Source: Pyruvatibacter sp.
Lineage (GTDB): Bacteria; Pseudomonadota; Alphaproteobacteria; CGMCC-115125
DNA: 64,000 nt
Direction: 5' to 3'
Assembly (NCBI RefSeq): GCF_040219635.1
Contig: NZ_JAVJSC010000003.1
Span: 630,501 to 694,500, forward strand
The notes beneath the pieces are model-generated. The model ran no database searches and was not told the DNA's origin. It saw only the letters and a program-made list of their open reading frames with translations. Position numbers and translations under genes: made by a program. This document shows, piece after piece, positions 53,339 to 62,241 of the stretch (position 1 is its first letter; every line of letters begins with the position of its first letter).

Positions 53339-53986
53339 ATGCAGCCCCCGCTGCCGCATCGCCGCTTTTCGGCTTCAAAGCTGGTGGTCGCCAGCCACAA
53401 CGAAGGCAAGGTCACGGAAATCCGTGATCTGCTCAAGCCCTTCGGTGTGGAAACCGTGTCGGCCAGCGAGCTGGACCTGCCCGAACCCGAAGAAACCGGC
53501 ACGACATTCAGGGCCAATGCCGAACTCAAGGCGTTGGCAGCAGCAACGGCTGCCGACATGCCCGCGCTGTCGGATGATTCGGGGCTTGCAGTCGAGGCGC
53601 TTGACGGCGAGCCTGGCATTTATTCTGCGCGCTGGGCGCAAATGCCGGGCGGGCGGGATTTTGATGCGGCAATGACGCGCGTCGAAAAAGAGGTCTGCGC
53701 CCGTAACGGCGGACCCGGCGGCAACCGCGCCGCCAGCTTTGTGTGTGCCCTGACGTTGGCCTGGCCCGACGGTCACATGGAAACATTTGAAGGTTCCGTG
53801 GCGGGAACGCTTGTGTGGCCGGGGCGCGGCACGCGCGGTTTCGGGTATGATCCCGTGTTCGTGCCCAACGGACACACAAAAACCTTTGGCGAGATGGACC
53901 CGGCGGCGAAACATGCAATCTCCCACCGTGCAGATGCCTTTGAACAGCTCATTGACGCCTGCTTCGCACAGCCCGCGCGTAGCTGA
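53339..53986 (+). CDS. rdgB: RdgB/HAM1 non-canonical purine NTP pyrophosphatase
   Basis: Hydrolyses dITP, XTP and similar damaged nucleotides before incorporation. LVVASHNEGKVTEIRDLLKP is the substrate motif (SHNxxKxxE), LSDDSGLAVEALDGEPGIYS the catalytic DDSGL block, and GFGYDPVFVPNGHTKTFGEM and KHAISHRADAF are also conserved. The length of 215 aa is slightly long. It starts just after rph and overlaps hemW by 53 bases, so the three genes likely form one operon. Confidence 0.96.
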   Translation: MQPPLPHRRFSASKLVVASHNEGKVTEIRDLLKPFGVETVSASELDLPEPEETGTTFRANAELKALAAATAADMPALSDDSGLAVEALDGEPGIYSARWAQMPGGRDFDAAMTRVEKEVCARNGGPGGNRAASFVCALTLAWPDGHMETFEGSVAGTLVWPGRGTRGFGYDPVFVPNGHTKTFGEMDPAAKHAISHRADAFEQLIDACFAQPARS

Positions 53987-55130
53987 CGCCACAAATGACG
54001 CGTTTGGCGTTTATGTGCACTGGCCGTTCTGTCAGGCCAAATGCCCGTATTGCGATTTCAACAGTCACGTAAAGCAGGGCGTCGATCAGGCCCGCTACGC
54101 AAAAGCGCTTGCCCGCGAACTTGCCACCATGGCGCAGCGTATGCCGGACCGCACGGTGACCAGCATCTTTTTCGGCGGCGGCACGCCCTCCCTGATGGAT
54201 GTTGCAAGCGTTGAAACGGTGCTCGACGCGATTGCCGCGCGGTGGGCGGTGGACCCGCAGGCGGAAATAACGCTGGAGGCCAATCCCACCAGCGTCGAGG
54301 CTGAGCGCTTTCGCGGCTATCGCGCAGCAGGCGTCAACCGCGTGTCGCTGGGCGTTCAGGCGCTGGACGACAAAAGCCTCAAGGCTCTGGGCCGATTGCA
54401 TACGGCTGACGAAGCGCTGGCGGCTGTGGCGCTGGCGCGCACTACGTTTGAGCGCATCTCATTTGATCTCATCTATGCCCGCCCGCATCAAACAGTTGAC
54501 AACTGGCGCGCCGAACTTGCCACTGCCCTTGCCTACACAGCAGGCCACATGTCGCTCTACCAGCTCACCCTTGAAGAGGGCACGCCGTTCGCCGCCCTCC
54601 ATGCGGCGGGCAAGCTGCAGGTGCCCGACCAGGATGTCGGGGCGCATCTGTACGAAGTGACGCAGGAGCTGTGCAGTGCGGCGGGCCTTGCGGCCTACGA
54701 GGTGTCTAACCACGCGCGGCCCGGCGATGAAAGCCGCCACAACCTGGTTTACTGGCGGGGCCAGCCTTACGCGGCTGTTGGTCCCGGTGCCCACGGCAGG
54801 TTGCTTGTCGAGGGGGTGTGGCATGCCACCAAGGCCCACGACGACCCGATGCGCTGGCTCACGCAGGTGGAACGCACCGGCCATGGCCTGGATGTGGATG
54901 AACCTGTGGATAACATCGCGCGTGCCGTGGAAATGATGCTCATGGGCCTGCGGCTGCAAGAGGGCGTGGCGCTCTCAGCCCTGCCTGCCCCTGCGTCCGC
55001 CATCATTGACAAGCAGGCTGCCGACGCACTGACCGTGGACGGCCTTCTGGCGCGAACAGGGGATAACCTGCGGGTAACGGCCCTGGGCCGCCCGGTTCTC
55101 AACGCCGTGTTGCGCGAAATACTGCTCTAG
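53934..55130 (+). CDS. hemW: HemW, radical-SAM haem chaperone (oxygen-independent coproporphyrinogen III oxidase-like)
   Basis: Radical-SAM family protein related to HemN; HemW is thought to insert haem into target enzymes. The cluster cysteines are in VHWPFCQAKCPYCDFNSH (Cys33, Cys37, Cys40 from this start), and SIFFGGGTPSLMD follows. RVSLGVQALDDKSLKALGR and the HemN C-terminal domain are present. It lacks the longer N-terminus of true HemN. ATG 53934 is a guess: no strong Shine-Dalgarno is seen and ATG 53913 is also in frame. It overlaps rdgB. Confidence 0.92.
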   Translation: MPLNSSLTPASHSPRVADATNDAFGVYVHWPFCQAKCPYCDFNSHVKQGVDQARYAKALARELATMAQRMPDRTVTSIFFGGGTPSLMDVASVETVLDAIAARWAVDPQAEITLEANPTSVEAERFRGYRAAGVNRVSLGVQALDDKSLKALGRLHTADEALAAVALARTTFERISFDLIYARPHQTVDNWRAELATALAYTAGHMSLYQLTLEEGTPFAALHAAGKLQVPDQDVGAHLYEVTQELCSAAGLAAYEVSNHARPGDESRHNLVYWRGQPYAAVGPGAHGRLLVEGVWHATKAHDDPMRWLTQVERTGHGLDVDEPVDNIARAVEMMLMGLRLQEGVALSALPAPASAIIDKQAADALTVDGLLARTGDNLRVTALGRPVLNAVLREILL

Positions 55131-55134
55131 AACC

Positions 55135-55154
55135 GGTCTGTTAAAAAACAGGCC
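55135..55154. terminator. Hairpin at the hemW / LppC convergent end
   Basis: GGTCTGTT AAAA AACAGGCC forms an 8-bp stem with one G-U pair. It covers the stop codon of the minus-strand gene and lies 4 bases after the hemW stop. A weak bidirectional terminator is possible; no T-run. Confidence 0.4.
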
Positions 55155-56433
55155 CCGCAATAAGCGATTGCGGCGCCGGGCTGACCACCACAAACCCGCC
55201 GGGCCGCACTTCCATCACCGCCAGCCCGCGCTCATTGAGGCCGTCAGGGCGGAACCTGAACACGCCGTCGATGCCGGCAAACCCGTCATCTGCGGTGAGT
55301 TCGCTCACAGTGTAGCGCTGACCGGGCGTGCCGCCGGACAGGGCAATCGACAGGCTCATGGCATCATAGGCAAGACTTGCAATGCGGTGTGGCTGTGTGC
55401 CGTACACCCGCTCAAACCGGCTTTGAAAGGCGGTGCGGGCCTCAGGCGGCGGGGCGGCAAACCAGCCGCCTACAAGAGCCGGCTCGCGCATAACCGACGG
55501 GTCGTCCCACAGCCCGGTGCCGATGAACTTCACCTGCCGCGGGTCCACGTCATAATACGGCAACAGCGGTGCCAGTCCCTGTAACTCGGTGCCGCCTGCG
55601 GGCAGCAACACAATGTCGTAGGTGTCCTTGAGTTTTGCCAGCCGCTCGGCGGGGGCCAACATGCCGTCGGTGGTGGGGGTGTATGTTTCGGTTGCGGCAA
55701 GCTGCGCCCCGCGGGCTGTCACCGCCTGCGACAACTGCATACGCACCCGCTGGCCATATTCGTTTTGCGGCAGCATCGCTGCAAACCGCAAATGGCCTTC
55801 AAGCACGGCAAAATCGACAATCCGCTCGATGTCTTCTTCCGGCAGGAAGCTGAGCAGATAAACTCCGCCGCCCGCCACGTTGCGGTCGGTCGAAAACGCA
55901 ATCACCGGCACGCCGCTAAGTTGCGCAGGCCCAGCAACGGCTGAAACAGACGATGCAAACAGCGGCCCCAGAATGATGTCCGCGCCCTCGCTGATGGCCT
56001 CGCGCGCCACGGTTGCCGCCCGGTCCGGGTTGCCGGCCGTGTCTTTGGGGATCAGCAAAATGTTGGGGTCATCAAACTCGAACAGCGCCAGTTGGGCAGC
56101 GTCCAGCATCGCCTGACCGACCTCCGCCGCCTGACCCGACAGCGGCACAAGCAGGGCGACCCGCACCGGCTCCGCCACATCAAGATGGCGCGGGCGCAGG
56201 AAGCCAGCCGTATTGCGCACGGGTCCGGCCTGTGGCGGTGGTGTAATCGATACATTGGGTTGTGTGGGTTGCTGAGGCGGCGGCGGTGTGTTGGAGCCCC
56301 CTGACGTACACGCGGCGAGCGTTAAACCAAGCACCCCGATTACGCCAAGCCGGACAAACTCCGCCCCAAGCATTTTGCCGAGTGATGAGATTGAAAACCG
56401 CCGTACCGAAATCACCACATCAGCCTCTTGCAT
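55141..56433 (-). CDS. LppC/LpoA-like lipoprotein with periplasmic-binding-protein domain
   Basis: A lipoprotein (LTLAAC, Cys42 from this start) with a Pro-rich linker, then a type I periplasmic-binding fold: RVALLVPLSGQAAEVGQAML, ADIILGPLFASSVSAVAGPA, GVPVIAFSTDRNVAGGGVYL. It fits the penicillin-binding-protein activator family (LppC), which in gammaproteobacteria stimulates PBP1a as LpoA. The start is uncertain: GTG 56448, ATG 56433, GTG 56418 and ATG 56373 are in frame. It is divergent from rsmI, its usual neighbour. Confidence 0.85.
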   Translation of the reverse strand: MQEADVVISVRRFSISSLGKMLGAEFVRLGVIGVLGLTLAACTSGGSNTPPPPQQPTQPNVSITPPPQAGPVRNTAGFLRPRHLDVAEPVRVALLVPLSGQAAEVGQAMLDAAQLALFEFDDPNILLIPKDTAGNPDRAATVAREAISEGADIILGPLFASSVSAVAGPAQLSGVPVIAFSTDRNVAGGGVYLLSFLPEEDIERIVDFAVLEGHLRFAAMLPQNEYGQRVRMQLSQAVTARGAQLAATETYTPTTDGMLAPAERLAKLKDTYDIVLLPAGGTELQGLAPLLPYYDVDPRQVKFIGTGLWDDPSVMREPALVGGWFAAPPPEARTAFQSRFERVYGTQPHRIASLAYDAMSLSIALSGGTPGQRYTVSELTADDGFAGIDGVFRFRPDGLNERGLAVMEVRPGGFVVVSPAPQSLIAGPVF

Positions 56434-56556
56434 CTGTTGCCGCACCACCCGCGCGCATAGTTCTTGTCGCTATATACCGGCTGACGCCGACAAATGCATC
56501 TACGCCGTTTCTGCGTGCTGTCTTGCCGCGCCCTTTCGCGTAGCCTATTGGGCAGC

Positions 56557-57477
56557 ATGACATCCGGCAAAGACATATCGCAGGCGAGCATCGCCGCAGC
56601 ATCGGGCAGCAATAGGGCAGGACGGCCCCTTGAGCCGGGCCTGCACATTGCAGCCACCCCCATCGGCAACGCCCGCGACGTGACGCTGCGGCTGCTGGAT
56701 GCGTTCGCGGCGGCCGATCTTGTGCTGTGCGAAGACACCCGCGAGACTGCGAAGCTGCTTGCCATTCATGGCATTGCAGCGCGCCTTGAGAGTTATCACG
56801 AGCATAACGCTGAGCGAATGCGCCCGCGCATTCTCAAACGCCTGGCGGATGGCAACGCGGTGGTGCTGGTAAGTGACGCAGGCACGCCGCTCATTTCAGA
56901 CCCCGGTTACAAGCTGGCGCGCGATGTCATTGCGGCAGGTCATGCCATAACAGCCCTGCCTGGCCCTTCGTCCGTGCTGGCGGCGCTATGCGTTGCGGGT
57001 CTGCCGACCGACCGTTTTTTCTTTCAGGGGTTTTTGCCTGCCAAGGCAGGTGCGCGCGACAAAACCATCGCCGAGCTGAACAGTGTTCCTGCCACGCTGG
57101 TGATCCTTGAAGCGGCAAAACGGCTGCAACCAACCCTTGATGCGCTGGCGCTTGGCCTTGGTGCCCGCGATGCCGCTGTGACCCGCGAACTGACAAAGCG
57201 CTTTGAAGAAGCCCGACGCGGCAGCCTTGATGAGCTGGCCGCGCACTACAAGGCCGAAGGCCCGCCACGCGGGGAAATCGTCATCGTCGTGGCCCCCCCG
57301 CAGGACGTGCAGACGGATGATGCGACGCTCGACACGGCCCTTGCCGTCGCGATGAAAACCCAAAGTGCCAGCCGCGCCGCCGCCGATGTTGCCAGGGCGC
57401 TTGGCATTCCGCGCAAGCGCGCCTATGCCCGGGCTTTGGAGCTTGCGCCTGCCGACCCGCCCCACAACGAACCATGA
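56557..57477 (+). CDS. rsmI: 16S rRNA (cytidine-1402-2'-O) methyltransferase RsmI
   Basis: Methylates the ribose of C1402 in 16S rRNA. The tetrapyrrole-methylase fold is clear: ATPIGNARDVTLRLLDAFAA, LVLCEDTRETAKLLAIHGI, VVLVSDAGTPLISDPGYKLA and AALPGPSSVLAALCVAGLP as TALPGPSSVLAALCVAGLPT. FFFQGFLPAKAGARDK follows. From ATG 56557 it is 306 aa. The stop overlaps yraN by four bases. Upstream is the divergent LppC gene. Confidence 0.95.
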   Translation: MTSGKDISQASIAAASGSNRAGRPLEPGLHIAATPIGNARDVTLRLLDAFAAADLVLCEDTRETAKLLAIHGIAARLESYHEHNAERMRPRILKRLADGNAVVLVSDAGTPLISDPGYKLARDVIAAGHAITALPGPSSVLAALCVAGLPTDRFFFQGFLPAKAGARDKTIAELNSVPATLVILEAAKRLQPTLDALALGLGARDAAVTRELTKRFEEARRGSLDELAAHYKAEGPPRGEIVIVVAPPQDVQTDDATLDTALAVAMKTQSASRAAADVARALGIPRKRAYARALELAPADPPHNEP

Positions 57478-57839
57478 CGCCTGTCCCGCGCAAACGTGCC
57501 GCTGAAATCCGCGGGCGCAGGGCCGAGACGCTGGCCGTCTGGATGCTGCGCCTCAAGGGCTATCGCATTCTGGCGCGGCGTCTGCGCACGCCATTGGGCG
57601 AAATCGATATCGTCGCCCGACGGGGCAACACGGTTGCCATTGTAGAGGTCAAAGCCCGCGCCACCCATGACGCTGCCGTGGCCTCGTTGTCGCCGCATCA
57701 GCAACAGCGCCTTGCCGCCGCCGCTGCATGGCTTCCAAACTGGAAGCCCGCCCTGACCGGGCTTGATATGCGCCTTGACGTTGTGGCCGTCGCCCCACGC
57801 TCGTTGCCGTTGCATGTCCAGAATGCGTGGACCGCCTAA
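57474..57839 (+). CDS. YraN/UPF0102 family protein
   Basis: A 121-residue protein with a restriction-endonuclease-like fold: RRAETLAVWMLRLKGYRILA, RLRTPLGEIDIVARRGNTVA, IVEVKARATHDAAVASLSPH. The acidic residues of GEIDIV and the VEVKAR motif are the putative metal site. Biochemical function is unproven. It overlaps the rsmI stop (ATGA), so the genes are translationally coupled, as in many proteobacteria. Confidence 0.93.
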   Translation: MTPVPRKRAAEIRGRRAETLAVWMLRLKGYRILARRLRTPLGEIDIVARRGNTVAIVEVKARATHDAAVASLSPHQQQRLAAAAAWLPNWKPALTGLDMRLDVVAVAPRSLPLHVQNAWTA

Positions 57840-58256
57840 CATTCCGGGTCCGACTCAAATGACCATTGCTCGAAGTTTCGGCCCGTGTGTGCTATGAACG
57901 GGTGTCTGCCGCGAATCAGTTACATGAAGTTGGAACTGAAACACACGCCACCAGAACACCGGCACCAAACCGCCGGAACCAAAAACAAGGCGTGAACCAT
58001 AGCGGACCAGACGCGCTGCCCAGAAAGGCGCAGCGACCCTTACCGGCTTACCGGGAGGGATCCGGCCATGAAGGCTTTTCCCCAACAGGGATGCGTTTGC
58101 CCCAAGCCAGCCACCACTTCTGTGCGTGCGCGTTTGCGCGTGCCCGCAGGAGCCGTTGCCGCGTGCCGCCTGATCGCAGGGCTGCCCTCGGTGTCATGTG
58201 TCCGCCGCGTTCAGCCCCTTGTGGGGCGGGATGCGCTGTCATCAGGTGAAAAGCTC
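57840..58256 (+). other. Non-coding region upstream of the BON lipoprotein
   Basis: I see no convincing gene. GGGAGGG precedes an in-frame ATG at 58068, which would extend the BON protein by 63 residues ahead of its lipoprotein signal. I prefer the downstream start; experiment would be needed to decide. The rest shows no RNA gene or clear promoter. Confidence 0.4.
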
Positions 58257-59174
58257 ATGCCCCGCATGTCTCTTGTTCTTTTCTGTTCCTGCGTTGCTGC
58301 ACTTGTGGCGGCGTGCTCCCCCATCGGCATGGCGGTTGGTGCCGGTGCCACCGCAGGCGTTGCCGCCTTTCAGGAGCGCCCGATCGGCGAGGCGATGGAT
58401 GACGCCGGCATCAAGCTGGGTCTGACGGACCGGTTGATAAAAAGCGACGCTGATCTGTTTGGCGATGTCTCATCCAAAGTGATGGAAGGCCGCGTGATGC
58501 TGACGGGCCTTGTGTCCGGCGAACAGGAACGTGCCGAGGCGACGCGGCTGGCCTGGTCCATTGAAGGCGTCCGCGAAGTCATCAACGAAATTGAGGTCGC
58601 CGACCGCTCCACATTCGAGGCCATGCCCGGCGACACCTGGATCGACACCAAGCTGCGCGCCCGGTTGCTGACTGACTTCAGCATCTCCGACATCAACTAC
58701 TCAACGGATGTGGTCAACGGCTCGGTCTATATTCTGGGCATTGGCCGCGATCCGACCGAGATTGACCGGGTGGCTGCCCATGCGCGCGACATTTCAGGGG
58801 TGCGACGCGTGGTGATGCACGCCATTACCGTTGACGACAGCCGCCGCCTTGCGTCGCGTCCGCCAAGCGCGCCCGCGCCGGAGCCGTTCAGGCGTGAACC
58901 GTCCGGCGACCGGCAGGGCCACGTGCTGACCGAGGCCCAGCCGCACGAAGATCTGCTGACCGGGCAGGCCCCCCTGCGCAAGGACTTTTCAGCCTACGAA
59001 AATACACCCGCTATCGAAACAGCCTCCACCCAGCCCGCATATTATTACGAGCAACCTGCCTATCAGCCGCCCGCGCCCGCACCAGCTGCAGCCGCCTCGT
59101 CAAGTGGCCCCCGCTCGCTGGCTCCGCAGGACCGGGCAGCGGTTGAAAGCCGGGCCTTAGCGCCGATCCGATGA
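58257..59174 (+). CDS. BON-domain lipoprotein
   Basis: Lipoprotein with Cys20 in LVAACS, a Gly/Ala-rich segment, then two BON domains: LGLTDRLIKSDADLFGDVSS, RVMLTGLVSGEQERAEATRL, and DTKLRARLLTDFSISDINYS, YILGIGRDPTEIDRVAAHAR. The last 100 residues are Pro/Ala/Tyr-rich and disordered. BON proteins (OsmY/DolP type) bind phospholipid or envelope parts; a role in outer-membrane integrity is inferred. AGGTGA precedes ATG 58257. It overlaps the SirB1-like start by four bases. Confidence 0.85.
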   Translation: MPRMSLVLFCSCVAALVAACSPIGMAVGAGATAGVAAFQERPIGEAMDDAGIKLGLTDRLIKSDADLFGDVSSKVMEGRVMLTGLVSGEQERAEATRLAWSIEGVREVINEIEVADRSTFEAMPGDTWIDTKLRARLLTDFSISDINYSTDVVNGSVYILGIGRDPTEIDRVAAHARDISGVRRVVMHAITVDDSRRLASRPPSAPAPEPFRREPSGDRQGHVLTEAQPHEDLLTGQAPLRKDFSAYENTPAIETASTQPAYYYEQPAYQPPAPAPAAAASSSGPRSLAPQDRAAVESRALAPIR

Positions 59175-60160
59175 GAGCGCTATCATTCACCCGCCGGGGC
59201 GAGGCCGATGCGCGGGCTCGCCGCTCACCTGTGGGATACGCGACCATGACGCCGGAACAAGACCGCGTGCTGCGCGCTGCGGGCGACGCTGCCGACGACG
59301 CTATTGATCTTGCACAAACAGCGCTCGCGCTGGGCGCTGCTGACATGCCGGATTTGGTGCTCGACCCCTATCGCGCTCACCTTGCACGCATCGTTGCTGA
59401 TGTCGCGGCGCGTGCCGCAGTCCTGCAGGCGCAGGCAGACAAGCGTCACTCGCCCGGCGATCCGGCCATCGAGGCCCACGCTAAAGCACTGTTGCAGGCT
59501 CACGCGCTGGCAGACGTTATTGCCGGAGACTTCGGCTATGACGGTGACCGGGTGACGTATGACGACATGGCCAACGCCAATCTGGTCCGTGTCATTGACC
59601 GCAAGCGCGGTCTGCCGGTGGCGCTGGGGCTGATTTATATTCACGCAGGCCGTGCCAATGGCTGGGCGGTGTCCGGTGTCAACTTCCCCGGCCACTTCCT
59701 CATCCGGTTGAACGGCATGGTGCGTGGCGGCCCGCCGCCGGTGCTGATTGATCCGTTCTCAGGCGGAAGCATTCTGGACGAACAGGGCGTCGTTGCCCTT
59801 CTGGCCCGTGTGCAGGGCCTCGAGGACGAAGACCCGACAAAGGCCGACCTTGAGCGCGCCCTGGCGCCGGTGTCTGCCCGTGCCGTGCTGCTGCGGTTGC
59901 AAAACAACATTTATGCGCGCGCAACCAGGGCCCGCGATACGGCCCGCGCCAGTGCCATTCTCGCCCGCATGACAGCCATTGCCCCGCGTGACCCGGCGCT
60001 GTGGCTTGAGCGAGGCGACCTTGACGGGGCGACAGGCAGCCTGATGTCGGCACGCACCGCCTACGCCCGTGCCGCCGAACTGGCCCTTGCCGAAGGCCGC
60101 ACGCAGCTTGCCCGCGACGCCAGGACCCGCTCCGACAAGCTGCGTATCAGCCTCAACTGA
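59171..60160 (+). CDS. SirB1-like transglutaminase-fold / TPR protein
   Basis: A 329-residue protein. The middle matches SirB1/DUF1347-type transglutaminase-like proteins (IDRKRGLPVALGLIYIHAGR, VSGVNFPGHFLIRLNG, VLIDPFSGGSILDEQGVVAL), with C-terminal TPR-like helices (LQNNIYARATRARDTARASA, LWLERGDLDGATGSLMSART). The catalytic Cys of true transglutaminases is not evident. ATG 59171 overlaps the BON stop (ATGA); ATG 59246 with GTGGGA upstream is a shorter alternative. A 21-base hairpin follows the stop (60174-60194). Confidence 0.85.
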   Translation: MRALSFTRRGEADARARRSPVGYATMTPEQDRVLRAAGDAADDAIDLAQTALALGAADMPDLVLDPYRAHLARIVADVAARAAVLQAQADKRHSPGDPAIEAHAKALLQAHALADVIAGDFGYDGDRVTYDDMANANLVRVIDRKRGLPVALGLIYIHAGRANGWAVSGVNFPGHFLIRLNGMVRGGPPPVLIDPFSGGSILDEQGVVALLARVQGLEDEDPTKADLERALAPVSARAVLLRLQNNIYARATRARDTARASAILARMTAIAPRDPALWLERGDLDGATGSLMSARTAYARAAELALAEGRTQLARDARTRSDKLRISLN

Positions 60161-60173
60161 TCGCCGCGCCGGG

Positions 60174-60194
60174 CAATGCGGCGAATCCGCATTG
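60174..60194 (+). terminator. Hairpin after the SirB1-like gene
   Basis: CAATGCGG CGAAT CCGCATTG gives a perfect 8-bp stem. No T-run, so a weak terminator at best. It also contains the GGATTCGCC mini-repeat in reverse. Confidence 0.35.
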
Positions 60195-60264
60195 ACCTTG
60201 GCCGTCCGCACCCCGACATTCCGCCGGACACAAAAACGATCATGTTCGAGGGGGCGCGCTGCGC

Positions 60265-61206
60265 ATGGGCTTGAAAGTGGCAATTCAGATGGACCCGGTT
60301 GAGGCCATCGACATCAAGGGCGATTCAACCTTCCGTCTGGCGCTCGAAGCGCAGATGCGCGGCCACACGCTAAGCTATTATCTGCCCCGCGACCTGTCGC
60401 TGCATGACGGCAGGGTGCTGGCCCGCACGCGGTCACTGGAAGTGCGCGATGCAAAGGGCGACCACTTCACCCAAGGCAACCAGATTGTCACAAACCTGCG
60501 CGACGTGGATGTGGTGCTGATGCGCCAGGACCCGCCCTTTGACATGAGCTACATCACGGCGACCCACATCCTCGATCACATCCACCCCCATACGCTGGTG
60601 GTCAATGATCCCGCGCATGTGCGCAACGCACCCGAGAAACTCTTTGTTACACAGTTTGAAGGCGTCATGCCGCCGACGCTGATTTCCTCTAATGAAGACG
60701 ACATCCGGGCGTTTCGGGCCGAACACAAGGATATCATCCTCAAACCGCTGTATGGCAATGGCGGTGCGGGCGTGTTCAGGGTCAGGCCTGACGATGAAAA
60801 CATGGCATCGCTGCTGGAAATGTTCACCCAGATGTTCCGCGAGCCGCTCATCGCACAGGCCTATTTGCCGGCGGTGCGCGCAGGCGACAAGCGCATCATT
60901 CTGGTGGACGGCGAAATTGCCGGGGCGATCAATCGGGTGCCTGCCGAGGGTGAAAGCCGCTCCAACATGCATGTGGGCGGCAGGCCGGAAGCAACTCAGT
61001 TGACAGATCGTGAACGGGAGATCTGCGCCACCATCGGCCCCGAGCTCAAGCGCCGCGGGCTGATTTTCGTCGGCATCGACGTGATCGGCGATTACATGAC
61101 AGAGATCAACGTCACCTCCCCCACCGGCCTGCGCGAAATAGAACGCTTTGACGGCACCAACATCGCCGCCATGATCTGGGATGCGATTGAAGCGAAGGTC
61201 AGCTAA
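60265..61206 (+). CDS. gshB: Glutathione synthase
   Basis: ATP-grasp ligase that joins glycine to gamma-glutamylcysteine. The N-terminal LKVAIQMDPVEAIDIKGDST is characteristic, VVLMRQDPPFDMSYITATHI is the substrate loop, and KDIILKPLYGNGGAGVFRVR the ATP-binding loop. NRVPAEGESRSNMHVGGRPE and GIDVIGDYMTEINVTSPTGL (the terminal metal-binding EINVTSP) are intact. The 313-aa length is typical. Its 3' neighbour is comM across 237 bases. Confidence 0.97.
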   Translation: MGLKVAIQMDPVEAIDIKGDSTFRLALEAQMRGHTLSYYLPRDLSLHDGRVLARTRSLEVRDAKGDHFTQGNQIVTNLRDVDVVLMRQDPPFDMSYITATHILDHIHPHTLVVNDPAHVRNAPEKLFVTQFEGVMPPTLISSNEDDIRAFRAEHKDIILKPLYGNGGAGVFRVRPDDENMASLLEMFTQMFREPLIAQAYLPAVRAGDKRIILVDGEIAGAINRVPAEGESRSNMHVGGRPEATQLTDREREICATIGPELKRRGLIFVGIDVIGDYMTEINVTSPTGLREIERFDGTNIAAMIWDAIEAKVS

Positions 61207-61247
61207 GCCCTTTTTAGCCTGCCATAAACGTTAACAACGACCCCCCA

Positions 61248-61284
61248 AAAAGAACGCGCGTTCTTTTAATGTTCGTGTTATGAT
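61248..61284 (+). promoter_or_regulatory. SOS (LexA) box and promoter of comM
   Basis: GTTC-TTTTAAT-GTTC (61260-61274) is a perfect GTTC-N7-GTTC, the alphaproteobacterial LexA operator. A -10 TATGAT follows at 61279-61284, so bound LexA would cover the promoter. A 20-bp palindrome (AAAAGAACGC / GCGTTCTTTT, 61248-61267) overlaps it and could also terminate gshB transcription. Confidence 0.7.
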
Positions 61285-61443
61285 CCTGCTACGCGGGCCT
61301 GATTGGGGACAAGTCGTCTGGGTTGTCACTTTGACCTGACTAAAACGGAACACGGCCTGAACATCCCAAACGACCGTCAGTGTGCGGAATACGCAGCGAC
61401 TGTATCTGTTGGTGCCCGGGGCGGGCTGATTAGGGGCAAGGCG

Positions 61444-62181
61444 ATGGTGGCGCGGGTTTATACGGTTGCATTTGAGGGCGTTGAAGCGCGCGAGGTGGGC
61501 GTTCAGGTGCAAATCTCGCCCGGTGTTCCGGCCTTCGCGGTGGTTGGCCTTGGCGACAAAGCAGTTGCTGAAAGCCGCGAACGGGTGCGCGCGGCCCTTA
61601 CTGCCATCGGTCTGGCGCTGCCGCCCAAGCGTATCACCGTCAATCTCGCGCCTGCTGATCTGCCCAAGGAAGGCAGTCATTACGACCTGCCCATTGCGCT
61701 TGCCCTTATGACTGCGCTGGGCGTGGTGCCTCAGGATGCCATGGACGGCCTGACGGTGCTGGGTGAGCTGGGTCTTGATGGCACAATCGCACCCGTCACC
61801 GGCGCGTTGCCTGCAGCCATTGCCGCCAACGCCGCAGATCGCGGGCTGGTGTGCCCTGCCGCCTGCGGGCCCGAAGCGGCATGGGCAGGCGATATGCAGA
61901 TTATTGCCCCGGCAACCCTGCTTGAGTTTGTAAATCACATCAAGGGCGTCCAGACATTGGCAGCCCCGCAGCCCGGTCAGCCTCCACAGCTTGGCTCGGT
62001 GCCCGATATGGCCGACATCAAGGGTCAGGAAACCGCCAAGCGCGCCATCGAGGTGGCGGCTGCGGGCGGCCACAACCTGCTGTTTGTCGGTCCGCCCGGC
62101 GCGGGCAAATCCATGTTGGCAAGTAGGTTGCCAGGTATCTTGCCCCCTATGAGCCCGCGCGAGATGCTCGGCATTCGGTAG
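61444..62181 (+). pseudogene. comM: comM/yifB Mg-chelatase-like AAA+ ATPase, 5' half, truncated by insertion
   Basis: The N-terminal half of ComM, a branch-migration helicase for natural transformation and recombination. MVARVYTVAFEGVEAREVGV, NLAPADLPKEGSHYDLPIAL and the Walker A GPPGAGKS (216-223) are intact, ending PPMSPREML. The frame then reads GIR and stops (245 aa against about 510). The following DNA is AT-richer and carries a transposase. The C-terminal half (Walker B, sensor motifs) is not in the window; it may resume beyond 64000. The fragment is unlikely to be an active ATPase. Confidence 0.9.
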
Positions 62182-62241
62182 CAAACACACCAAGCTACCG
62201 AAGCCGCTTCCAACAGAAAGGAAGACGGCTATGATCGGGCG

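Noticed and set aside
54905..54913. Perfect DnaA box (TGTGGATAA) in hemW
   Set aside because: Single site inside coding sequence, no partner sites; likely chance.
61231..62193. 320-codon minus-strand open frame
   Set aside because: Antisense shadow of comM; codon bias and family evidence favour the plus strand.
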